Shown here one piece after another: positions 47,967-59,020 of a stretch of 64,000 nucleotides of DNA. Position numbers and translations under genes: made by a program. The notes below the pieces were generated by a model that was given only the letters and a program-made list of their open reading frames with translations, did no database searches and was not told the DNA's origin. The stretch comes from Acephala macrosclerotiorum (lineage: Eukaryota; Ascomycota; Leotiomycetes; Helotiales; Mollisiaceae), in contig MU119396.1 of assembly GCA_014904845.1 (NCBI GenBank), positions 9,361 to 73,360 on the forward strand. The letters are read 5' to 3'. Positions within the stretch are counted from its first letter, which is position 1; each line of letters begins with the position of its first letter.

Positions 47967-49259
47967 TCACCGCACCTCCCGTCCCTCCAACTCAATCCCC
48001 CCAAACTGCCGCCCATCACCATGCAACTCTCCGACATACCTCCCCTCGGAATCCAACTCCTCAGGCCTTAATCCATACCTACCTTCCCCACCAAGTTCCC
48101 CAACCCCCAAGCCAGTACTATCAACTTCAACCCCCTCTCTCTGTCCCACCATATCACCCCCACCCAAACGCCCCTTCTCTTTCTCTTCAACATCAGGAAT
48201 AACCTCCTTCTCGCCAACCCCCGCACCTCCCTTCTCAGGGAGTTCCGCCCTTCCGCCCCCCCTCCGAACCGGGGCTGCGGTGGGCACGAACGTACTCCCC
48301 TCCGCCCCTTGGGCGTTTGGTTGAGTCTGTACAAACGGTCCAGATTGAAGTTGAGATACCGCCGCAGCCTTCTTCTTCTGCCGTCTCTGAAGCCAGACCA
48401 GGAATGCACCCAGCAAAACAACAATAAGTAGCAACGCACCTAACACACCGCCCACGATGGCGCCTGTATTTACTTTGCTCCCTCCTCCACCTCCTGAGGA
48501 TGGAGAGGAGGTGGGAGTGGTGATTAGGGTCTGCACGCCGGTTTCGGTGATCAGGAAGGTGGAGCCGCCGTTTGTTACTGTGTAGACTGCGGCGCCGGTC
48601 ACGAGGGTTGTGGATGGTTGTGCGGTTTGCCCGCTGTTTTGGGCAGTAGTAGTTGTTTGTAGTATGTTGGCGGCGGTGGTTGTTTGTGCTATGTTGGCGG
48701 CGGGGCCCGGATAGCCGGCTGTGGTGCAGTAGTTGTTGTAGATTGAGAAGGCGTCTGGGATCTATGGGGGGTTAGCTTGTGGTTTGAGTTGGAGGGGATG
48801 GGATTTATGGGGAGGGAGGAGGGAGGCATGTACCTCTGCTGTGCCGCTGCATTCTGTGATGATGCATCTGGAGATTATGGACGTGGCTGCGGAGGCTACG
48901 GCTGAAGTGCAGTAGCAGCCGTTGTAGTAAGGACTTTTCCAGTTCGTTAGTCTTACTTGGTTGAGGAATGAGGTAAGAGGGCAAGGGGATTACCTAGTGC
49001 AGCCCAGCGCAGCAGCGAGAATAAGCCCGTCTGGCACTCCAGCTTCGAATTCCTGCATCAGGCATTCTCGGACGCAGCCCACAGCGACTGAATATGCAGG
49101 CGTGTCGAATATAGTCACCGTTGCGAGATCACCTGGGGAGGCGGTCGTTAGTGCTCCACCGCCAGCATTCGCGCTGCTGGTATCGTCCACGGCGCCGACG
49201 ACGCCTCGGAGGGCGAATAGGATTGAGATAAGAATCTCAATATTCTTGGAGGGGACCAT
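47967..49259 (-). CDS. CFEM-domain single-pass membrane protein
   Basis: Minus-strand exons 49259-48994, 48933-48834 and 48761-47967 give 386 residues. There is an N-terminal signal peptide (MVPSKNIEILISILFALRGV). The eight cysteines C62, C66, C87, C95, C97, C112, C117 and C134 have the CFEM spacing (C-x3-C, C-x-C, C-x4-C-x16-C). A Thr/Ser/Gln-rich stalk with a Gly run follows, then a transmembrane helix at about 222-246 (VGGVLGALLLIVVLLGAFLV) and a basic stop-transfer RRQKKK. The cytosolic tail of about 130 residues is Gly/Glu-rich. CFEM proteins of fungi act at the cell surface in adhesion, haem or iron handling, or host contact. Which of these applies here is unknown. A longer N-terminus from an upstream in-frame start is less likely because it would bury the signal peptide. 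Confidence 0.82.
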
Positions 49260-50457
49260 TTTCGCTGTTACCAGCTCATTCGTGGCCTTTCGAAGGAAGT
49301 TGGGGGAAGACGCAGCTCGAGAAACAATGAGAATCAACGACGCCTCGACGTTGAGGTTTCAAAGTGCACAAGAGGGCTCCCGAACCATTTTGAGAGGACT
49401 ACAAAGCCTCGTGCTGAACATCATGCCGCTTCTCTAATCCGAGTTCGGCCATGAAGCCAGCCATCGGGTGAACCTAGCGTATCACAGACTCGAGCTGAAG
49501 CGAAGAGGCGCTGCCGTCAATAAAGCCTCGGCCCCTTGTTGAAATCTGGGGAAGTGATTGGCAGGTTTTGCCGTGAGGCTGAAAATTATAACCGTTCTGG
49601 GGAAGTGAGGCTTGCCCATGCCAATTATAGAAATTGAGACATTCCGAAATATAGGTAGAAAACAGTGCAGGCAGACTGGAGACAAACTAGCATTATAAAG
49701 GGGCTGATCCCGCAAAGTCCATTCTTAGAATTGAGGGTTCAAATCTAGCTCCCCACCCTTATCTCAAAGGGGGACGATCCAGGCACCGTAGCACAGCCAA
49801 CCCTAAACCTTACAGCTCTAGAGAGATGTAAGCATGTGACAGACGAACCACGTGATACATGCACGTGACGTCGATATAAAACCACTTCCTAACTCTTGAT
49901 CTCAACCTTCACTCCTTAACTTTGTATTCTAGGTTACAAATCGACATTATGCTTCTCTTTTGAGGCCTCTTCTCTCGTGCTGTTACACGTACTATGCTTC
50001 GAGGTTCAAACCCGGTCTCTTTTCATAAATAGCCTTTACTACGTGTCTTCAGTCATCGCGGAACATGAGCTATGTGGATATGGCCGCTTTTTCAAGGGTA
50101 GAGCGGAGGGCCAAAACGGCTCCCATATCCTAAGGCGGGGGGCAGCTATCAGCGGCATTGCAATTGCATAGGGGGTATTCCCTCTAATTCGTGCTACTAT
50201 AGTCTTGGAAAAGCCATGATACGTGGCCTGGCAACGCGAAGGGAATAGCAGTGCGCTATAATTATGGATATCAGAGTCTATTTGTGATAAGGATGCAAAG
50301 TTGCAAAAGGAATTCGTGAGGCGAGTTTACCAGGTTTATTCGGAACTGCTTAGTCAAGATTCATATCATAGGCGAGTGGCAGAAGGGTCTGGGCGGGCCC
50401 GAGGATCTGCCGGGAGTGGGCGACTTGTTGGGTCCTTTCGGCAGGTACGATGCACTC
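49260..50457. other. No gene seen
   Basis: Sequence resembling tRNA T-arms (near 49730 and 50005) lacks the rest of a cloverleaf. A CACGTG-containing stretch near 49850-49880 could be regulatory, but this is not supported further. Confidence 0.5.
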
Positions 50458-52096
50458 TAATATAGATCAGAAGAATGAGAAGGAAAGAAATCACCAGGTA
50501 CAACTGAATCTATGTCCCTTCCAATGTAGAAAAACTGTAGGAACGCAACCTTGGTGACGGGCGAGCCAGATGCAATGCCAGAATGGGGACATCCAGAGCT
50601 AACACTGGCACAGGTCTCTCAGATGGGAGAAGTTTATAGTAAAGCCACCCGTGCCATTGCTTGGCTTGGGGTCGGAGGGGACTCTCCTGAGCATTGAAAA
50701 GTCCGCACGTCGTTTCGCGAGCCGAGATAGAAGCAGCATTGAGCTTTATCAAGGACAACTATGGATCCTGCGGAAGACACAACCGAGAAGATCGCAGAGT
50801 CTTCTTCAAGCATTCGTGCGAAAAAAGATGATCAGAGGTCGTTCACTTATACGAAGGAGTCGAGGACTACTTGTGCCACAATTCTAAAGCTTTTCAGTCG
50901 AACTTGCTGGACTCGTCTATGGATCATACAGGAGCTTGTTCTGTCTCGCCAAATTTTGGTCCGCATCGGCAACTTCGATATAGACTGGGATGATCTTGTG
51001 CCTTTCTTCAGGAGACCACCAGAACTTATCCCTGGAGGAAAATTAATCCCCAGTCTGTATGGAATAGATTGCAAGGAGCTACCCCCGTCAAGATCCTTCA
51101 GCAGAGAGGTGACATTGACCGGTCGTGGAGTCTTGGTAGGTTCGAAGCAAAAACTGTCTACAGAAGCCTCTTCAACGTCTTTCAGGCTTACAAAGAAGCA
51201 ATGTGTGTGGACATCCGGGACAAGGTTTTTGGTCTACGTGGTTTAAGTGCAATATGTTGCTAGAAGCTTCTCCTGTGGACTATTCCATGTCAGCTGCTAA
51301 AATTTGCGAAACATTATTAGAACACTACTTTCGATGCCACCAAGTTGAGATCGCCTCGAAAGTACAGTCTAAAGACTTTCACAAGACTCTTGGTAGTGTG
51401 TTCGATTGCTTCAGTTTTGGTAGCATTTGGCCAGTAGCCCCCGAACAAACCCCTCCAACTGTCTCTCAGTCACAATTGCCAACATCGGTAATTGGTCTCG
51501 AATGTATTCTAGTTGGATACTGGAAGTGGGTGGAGTCTGACATGTACTGCAGTGACGAAATAGAGGGGTTACAAGAGCTCATGGTCTATCTTCCAAATGG
51601 CTACAGATATTGGACAAAGGGGGTTCTCACCAAAATTTCCATTATACAAATCAGAGTCGAAAGGAAAAGAGACATCTACTTAGGAGACACAATGTTTCGG
51701 GTCAACAACATGGAACTTCTTCTGGTCTCAGAGAAATCACAATGGCAGCTGTGCAAGGTAGTAAGGACCGAAAGGTCACAGACCATGAATCGAGATCTTA
51801 CCTGGCCGTGGCAGGAGAAGTCACCGCCCAAGACGACTCCATTGTGGTTGGACTATATCTATTTCAGCTACGTCTCCAAATTATCCTTCACCACAGCTTT
51901 TTTTCATCCTTTCAACAAAGGGTTGTTGCTAGAACCTGAATTTGACTGGAAGGGCAGCTGGGTGAAGGAGCCTTGGCGCCTAGCTGACGATACTCGAGTC
52001 AAGCCTCGCGACTTTAAAAAATTGCTATCCGGGGATTCCGATTCTTCCAGAGGAGCAAGATCAGCATACGATTTGATTGACGGGGTGTCATTGTAA
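50458..52096 (+). pseudogene. HET-domain gene, 5'-truncated and frameshifted
   Basis: The remnant begins inside the HET domain (IDQKNEKERNHQ at about 50467). A plausible intron (GTACAACT to GGCACAG) leads to VSQMGEVYSKATRAIAWLGV at about 50614. The N-terminal YxALSYxW part is absent. Frame changes follow near 50695, 50760, 51110 and 51265. WTRLWIIQELVLSRQILVRI, then CVDIRDKVFGLRGLSAI and VDYSMSAAKICETLL, are typical HET C-terminal landmarks. The last frame runs open from 51203 to the stop at 52096. With at least three indels and no 5' end, it cannot make a full HET protein. The C-terminal frame could still be transcribed. Confidence 0.72.
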
Positions 52097-53167
52097 TTTA
52101 TTTTGTAAGTCTCTTGACCGACTTCTGCACGTATCGTGTTTGAGGATAGTTTAAAGAGGAAGCTTTCGAGGAAGATTGCTAGATATCATGGAGTTTCGAC
52201 AAGCTCATAAAAAGATGCCCCAAGAAGTATGACATACGCCCATGAACCAAAATTCATCATCCACCGGCCTGCAGAGTACTTGGCATGATTGATATGTTAG
52301 TCGGCAATTCGGTCTCTACACCTCAACGCCGATAGGCCAAATGACATCCACTTAACCCCGAGCTCGCACTTTATGCATAGCTCGGCTGCATTCAGCTGAG
52401 CTGAGATATGCAATGATACTCTATCTTTCTCTATCCAATCAACTCAAAACTCCGCACATCCCCACCTTGGCCCGGAAGCCGGGACCATATATCTCCACTC
52501 CTCCCCTCATCTCCTTTCTTCTATCTTCTCACTTCTCATCAGCCACTTCGTCATTTGTATCCATCAATATCATCACCTCGTGAACGATATGTTGGGCCTG
52601 ATATTCACCGAGTTGAAATATCACGAAATGTTTATCCTCGAAGTGTCGTCAATCAAGATCTCAGCCTCGGCTCGAAAGAAATCGAAGTTGCGATGACCTT
52701 CCCTTCCTCTTTCGAAGGTCTCTCATCTGAGCTATGACATCGCTTCTTAGCCGTCGATCCCACACGCCAAGATTATCTTCGCTTTCTGAAGGCCTAGGCA
52801 TTGCGTGGCTTATGTCCGTCCGTTCAGCTGAGATGAAGAACGCTAGTAGAGAGCAACAACTCTATTTCGACGACGATAACGGGGCGATTGAGCTCGAAAA
52901 GGGCGATGAACGACGAAGAGTGAGGAATGAGGAATGAGGAATGAGGAATGAGGAATGAGGAAGGAGGAAGGAAGATGGCGATAGTGAAGGGAAAGCGTTA
53001 GATCGATCGAGGATCCATTCATTACGATTAAAATAAAGGATATACTTCTGACCACCACCGCCACCACCATCACCCAACTCGACGACAACCACCAATCATC
53101 ACCTCAACAAAAGAATTCACAGTAACCACAAAGAATGAATCCGATCCTCACATCTCCCTCAAGCAAC
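52097..53167. other. Intergenic with CT-rich stretch and minisatellite
   Basis: A pyrimidine-rich tract occurs at about 52495-52545 and a 7-bp minisatellite at 52922-52969. The intervening open frames have no support. Confidence 0.5.
52922..52969 (+). repeat. 7-bp tandem repeat (GAGGAAT)n
   Basis: About five GAGGAAT units are followed by GAGGAAG variants. Confidence 0.9.
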
Positions 53168-56100
53168 TCAAATACCAGGCACAGTAAAGTCAGTAAAATT
53201 CGGCCAATTCCCCAACTCCGCCGGATCACCCCCAATCCGCACCCACTCCGCATAACTCGGCACCCCATCATCCAACACGAACAACATATGCCAGCCTGGC
53301 GGACAAACATGTGCATTGGGTGGCACTGTCACCGTACACACATTACCTGAGCAGGAATACGCGGGGAAGATCGTCCTTTGTCCCATGCTATTGCCGTGTG
53401 TGGATGCAACCGAGGCCATGAGGGAGATCTTCATATTCGCAAAATTGCCGGAGGGGAGGGTGATGGTTAGGGTTGTGGTGCCGCCGTATGCAATGTCTTT
53501 GCTTGATATGTTGTAGCTTGGCGGCGTGGCACCACCCAATAAATAAGGCGGCAAGAAAACCTCCACTCTATACTCCTGTGGAAACCTCACATCTTCCGGA
53601 TCACTTCCCGAAACCAAAATCCTCCCGTCTTGTAATAGAACGGCTTCGGAGTGGTAGAGACGCATGATGGTGGTGTTGGCCATGACTGACATGCGGGAGT
53701 TGACGGGTTTGGTGGGATCGTAGAGCACGGCGTTGTAGTTTGGTTGGGTGGCCAGACCGAAGCCAGCGCGGCCTTGTTGGCCGCCGTTCATGATCATATA
53801 GGTCCCGTCTGGGAGAGCGCAGATGGAGGAGATTACACGTTTGCTTGGCTAACATCACTTGTTAGTACCAATCTCGATCTGATATCGAGGGTGGATAGAG
53901 TTGGATAGAAGCCGATGAGAGATAAGAAAAAGGGGACTTACCATTCGTTCAATGGTCCAATTCGCACCACTAACTTCCGGCTGCAGACTCACGCAATTAT
54001 CAAGCGCAATCTCAGGCCCCGGAACAGAACCACCACAAATCATGATCGTGAGAGGATCAGAATAAGGAGCATACTGCGGCATTAACACCGCCGTCCCCTC
54101 GAACGGATACGTCCTCCCTCCCAAAAAATCATTCACCGCCCCTGGAATATTTGGCAGCACCTTCTGCGTCTGCAAACTAACCTCATCCAAAATCCTCGCT
54201 TCATTATAGTACGCCACGAAAATCCCTCCTGTAGGTAAAACCGCAAGATAGGGATAGAGATTGTAAGGATCGGTGCGATTGAGATAGTCGCAGTAGAGAG
54301 TGCCTGAGCCGGGAGGAAGGGGCAGGACTTCGAGAGAGGGGATGGGGGCTCCGTTAGAGCCTTCTTCGCCGCCCATGACAAGGATGGAGCCGTTGGCCAT
54401 GGTCATGGCGGAGGGGTACCAGCGACCGGCTTGGAGGTGCACTTCGTCGACGTTTTCTTGCCAGTCGTTGGTTCCCCAGGTGCCGGGGCTGCCGTCTGGC
54501 CAGTACCTGGTTGAGATCTCGGTCAGTATATTATGGACTTTGATGCCATGGAGAGGGAAACGGGAGATGGGTGAGGAGAGACTCACAAACGAACGCCATA
54601 AGTCGCATCATTCGCCCAACCACCGATATCGATCAATCTCCCCACTTTATCAGGAAGAGTCAAACTTGCAGCACAGAACACATCAGTCTTGACATGCATC
54701 GGTCTCCAAGCCGCGGTGTAGTTGCTCAACAGACTCAGGTCGAGTTCATAAGCACCTGTCGAATTATTCGCTGGCTCGGTACCGAACTACTCTCTCATCA
54801 GCAGTGCTCTCATCATTCTCAGGTCATCACTTCTCTCACCTTTTCCAAGAAGACAACCTTGCCATTGACACTAGGTTGAGAAATGAGAGGAATGATTGGA
54901 CCTATCTTTTCATCAGTATTACTGCCGTCGTGTCGATACGGGGAAAGCAACAAACCTCCAATCAAAAATTGATACTCCCCTGCACTAATCCCTGTTTTAA
55001 AATCCCAACTCGCAAGCGGAGCTCCAGTCCAAGTATAATATGAGATTCGACTCGGTCCACCACAGAGGTATGTGTCGTTGCCTGTGCAAGCCATGTTGCA
55101 GTCTCCTTCTGCTTGTAGGGTAGCGTTGGCATCGATCACGTTTTGGACATCACCGCAGACTAGGTTATGTTAGCTGGAGTTGAAAATAGGGGGAAGGGCA
55201 GATGAGAGGGTAAAGGGGAAGGGTGACAAACAGCATTGTTCTCCGTACTCCATCCCTCCAGCTCCGTAGCCGAAGAGTTGACATTGGGAGAGACAGTTGG
55301 TAGCTGTGTTGTTGTTCAAGAACTCCAATTGATAAGGGAACGTCCGGGTCACAGCATTGTCACTATCACCCAAAAGTCAGTCAAAAGGTCCAAAAAAATA
55401 AATAAATAAAAAAGGCACAAACGAGCCACGAGGGAGGATCAGAAACAAAGACAGTACTAACAGCAAACACCCCGAATAATTCCAAGACCCAGGCAAACCT
55501 GTTAACTGCGTATGCGGAACCGGCGTAATATTCAAAGTAGTCTCATTCGAATAAATACTCATCCGATCCCCGCCACCACACATCTCCGCTGAATCCCCAC
55601 CACAAGCCGTATTACAATCCGTATCCGCCGTCGCCAAAGCAGCTTCATTGATCATCGAATTACCACAAAAGCATTGAGTGTAGTATTCCATGCCTGCGAT
55701 GGAGTAGCCGAGTGCGACGCAAGCGGCGACGCAGGACTCAACGGTGAGGGTCGCGCTGTCGGGCGACTGGGCGGAGAGGATACGGCCGTATGCTTCGTCG
55801 ATCCAGCAGCCTTTGTATGTCCATCCTGTTGGAAGGGAGGTTATTACTGCTGCGGAGGTCGTTGATGTACTGCTCGTGCTTGTCGCCGAGGCAGTTCCTG
55901 AGGTAGAAGTAGTTCCAGTTCCTGAGCCGGAGAGAAAGTACATGTTCAGACGATCCGAGCCTCCACAAGTTTCTGCTGCGTTGCCGTTGCAGGCCATGGT
56001 GCAGCCATCTGAGACCAAGGTGCCATAGTTCTCAATCTTGGTGTCGCAGTAGCATTCTCCTGCGTACTCGAGACCAGCGTAGGTAAATGAAGCGGCTTGG

Positions 56101-57144
56101 CATGCGGCGAGACAGAGTTCTACTGTCATGGAGGCTCCTGGGATGGAGTAGATTTCTGTGGAGAGAGTACGATCGCCGACGGTGTCATTGTAGCAGCCCA
56201 GAGCTGTCCATCCACTGAGTGTTGCGGTAGCTGAAGCAGAAGCCGATGTTGAAGAGACTGTTGACGAAGTACTGGTTGCTGAGCTTGAAACTGTAGCGAT
56301 GGCGTCGTTGTAGTCCCAGAGGCTGAGTCTATCAGGACCACCACAGATCTCTGTAGCGTTGCCATTGCAGGCCATGTCACATCCAGCTGAACCGTCAGAT
56401 GCAGGACCTCCACCATTGGCAAAGGAATTGCCGCAATCTGCATAGTCAACATTTGTTTGTTCTGAGAGGCTGGAAAGATATCAAATACTTACAGCATTCT
56501 CCTGCATATTCCATGCCCGCAAAGACATACCCGAGGCCTTGACATGTTGAGAGACAAAGCTCCACTGTTAAGGCAGCGGTGCCGCCAGTGGTACCAGGGT
56601 TTGTAGTGAGTGTGCGTGCACCAACTTGGTCACTGGCAAGTGTATGTTAGCCTTGAGGCTCGTCTGGTAAGACTACTGCTGTACAATGCACATCAAGCTT
56701 GATCAATCAATCGAGGAACCATCGCCAAGCCCAAAACTCCCGGCAGGCGGGATCTCGCAGAAACGAGAAGCTGAAAAGTTTGGATTCCAAAAAGCCCGGC
56801 CCATCCTGATGGGCCCTTGATCCATGTGTTTTCATCCCAACGTCATAGAAATAGATTATGGCGAGCGATTTGAAGCATGCAGAGAAGATTAAAGATAGCA
56901 ATTGTAGACGCTACTGAAAGAATCGGAGACGTACGTATAGCATCCGACATACGCCCAACCTGCGGCTCTTGGTTGGACAACAGCTCTAACATCTCTCGCC
57001 TTCCCGGCCTCCGCCTGTGGCAACTAGCACTTTCAGTCAGCCAAGACCTCCATATCACATGCTTGAACTCTAATTGATTGAAGAGACACTTACAAACGAG
57101 AGCAAGACAAGTGCCCAAACGGACTGAACGAGTGTCGAAATCAT
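53168..57144 (-). CDS. Secreted copper radical (glyoxal-type) oxidase with four WSC domains
   Basis: Ten minus-strand exons, all in phase, give 1029 residues: 57144-57094, 57014-56935, 56632-56493, 56437-55462, 55362-55232, 55159-54956, 54901-54840, 54786-54587, 54506-53942 and 53848-53168. A signal peptide (MISTLVQSVWALVLLSF) is followed by WSC domains starting near residues 36, 166, 295 and 408. Each shows GW/W-x-GC, CY/CFC and CGG-x-R landmarks, separated by Ser/Thr linkers. From about 500 there is a glyoxal-oxidase-like AA5 module: DVFC (Cys586), RWYPSAM (Tyr645), RLYHS (Tyr868/His869) and PPNAH (His983). These match the Cys-Tyr cofactor and copper ligands of galactose/glyoxal oxidases. 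The enzyme would oxidise aldehydes or alcohols to make H2O2 outside the cell, held to wall glycans by WSC. Two donors are GTTTGT, less usual but in phase. The substrate is unknown. Confidence 0.9.
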
Positions 57145-59020
57145 TCTGAAAAATGATTGCCCTACGAAACCCAAGAATGATGACCAAGGAGGGAAGCACA
57201 AAAGTTTGCAAGTAGAGTAAATAAAAAAAGAACCCCCCACGAAACGCCAACGCGTCGCTCCTGAATGCAAAAACGGCCCATTCTCCACCTCACGTGTTAA
57301 CTCCACTTCCATTCAGCCCAGATGAGCCATATACTGCCACCGCTGCCACCACAAGCATCGGGTCAGCCATTTTGGGGTGTTCCCAGTCAATAGTCTACTC
57401 GAGAAAAACTTCAATTTTGACGCGGATGAAGTTAAACGAGAGCACATAATTTCGTGCAGGGACAGGAACGGCTTATCTTGGCCCTGGTTCAGGTACTCGA
57501 TATGCAGCGATCATGTCACATCTCCTCTGGTCCAAGCGACTAGCTCGGCACGGCTGACATCTGAAAGAGACCAGATGAAGACCTAGGTGGGCGCTCCACG
57601 CCTTTTCCGAACTCTGCTGCAGGTAGCACACCCTGCAGGCACGTCTCTCGAGGCTAGAACATTGGCGAAGTTGTCAATGCAGAAGAATATTGACTTGATG
57701 CAGGTCGCCGTGGCCCAGCCCGAACCAATGCCACCCACAGCCCGAACCTCTGGACCAGGAGTGTATGTATGCCTTCTCCCGTACGGGTCAAACTTCGGTT
57801 TGGTTGGCCGATTCGAGAGGGGCATGTTCCCAATGTGTCGAATACGACGCTGGGGCTGCAAAATAAAGTATCTCGCATCGAGGAGGCTGACGGTGAGGGT
57901 ATCAGATTGGCGGGAAGTCGTTGAAAGGGGTGGGATTGGCAGGAACCAGATGAGTGGGGTAGGGATGGAATAGAATATTGGCATTCTGTGATCAAATGGG
58001 GTTACTTGCAGCCTTGGCATACAGTAACGTTGAAATTCGAAGAGGGGAATGGTAAGAAATCGTACAGGGGACGTCAATTTAAGAATAAGATTGGTCCGCT
58101 AGATAAGCATATCTTAAGCTCAACTTAGTAGCCGCGCACGTCCCGATTAGTCCTTCCTCCGCGTTACCCAACCACTCACCGAAGATGCCCGGCTCGAGCT
58201 CCCCGGAAGGTTTAAAGGCCTCGAAAAGGAAGTTGGTTCACAAGGATGTGAATATATTCTTACGCGTCGTTCAGCCACATTTTTTCATATGGGGGTATTG
58301 TCCGTGCTGGCGTTCGTTAGCGCCGCCGTTGTCCCGCATCGTGTTCAGAGCTCGTCATTTTTGTCTTGCTTTGAAACGAAACGTCTTGATTCAGTTGGCG
58401 GCTGGCGGAATGGCGGCGCGGGTGGAACCGCGCTGAAGCGCCTCACTCATCCGATCCGATAAGAAAACGAGACGCCTCCGTCTTACTTTCGCCGCAAAAA
58501 CAAACTCTTTTCATCCGATCCCGATGACCACAATTAATTGTGGGACCGAGTATGGGGACGGTTTGGCCTGTCTCGATTAACTCTCGTATCCACGAACCTG
58601 CAGCAAAATAGCCAAGTAGCAGAGCGATGAGCCTGCAGTGTTTTTACAGTCAGAAGCTTAGCGAAGTGTGGGTGAGGGGTGTGCCTGTCAGCATGCACCC
58701 GAGGTTGCACTTGCCCCTGTGCAGCGTACCATTGATGTTGGCAATGCAAGTGCAGGGTTGGTCGGAGTACACCCATGATTGCATCATAAAACTTTCGACT
58801 TTTTTGAGAGAAAGAAACAGAAGGGAAATTAGGTGTATGTGAGTGCGCGTCATATTATTTCCAAAGAAGTGGTTACAAGTGCCCCATTCCAAACACGCCT
58901 GCTTTCCTGTCCAATCTAGATGTACCGCTATTGAGAATTCAAAGATAGGAAATAAAAGCCCTCAAGTATCAGCATACAATTTCATCCGCCGCGTCAGCTC
59001 CCCCTTTCTTGACCTTGACC
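57145..59020. other. Intergenic; overlapping ambiguous frames at 57583-58077
   Basis: A plus-strand frame (57587-57973, 128 residues) and two minus-strand frames (to 164 residues) overlap. None has a domain or better composition, so I annotate no gene. The rest has no coding signal. Confidence 0.45.

Noticed and set aside
49690..49765. tRNA-like string (GGGTTCAAATC with flanking GGGGCT and CTCCCC)
   Set aside because: Acceptor pairing fails after four bases, and the spacing of about 55 bases is too short for a tRNA.
46806..52096. The two HET fragments as one gene split by a 3.3 kb insertion
   Set aside because: The first fragment continues past the break with its own degenerate SIDTQQNTSET, while the second starts with IDQKNEKERNHQ. 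The two do not form one continuous sequence, and no element ends or target duplication were found.
57583..58077. Gene on either strand (frames of 113-164 codons)
   Set aside because: The frames overlap on both strands and none shows a domain, splice support or clearly better composition.
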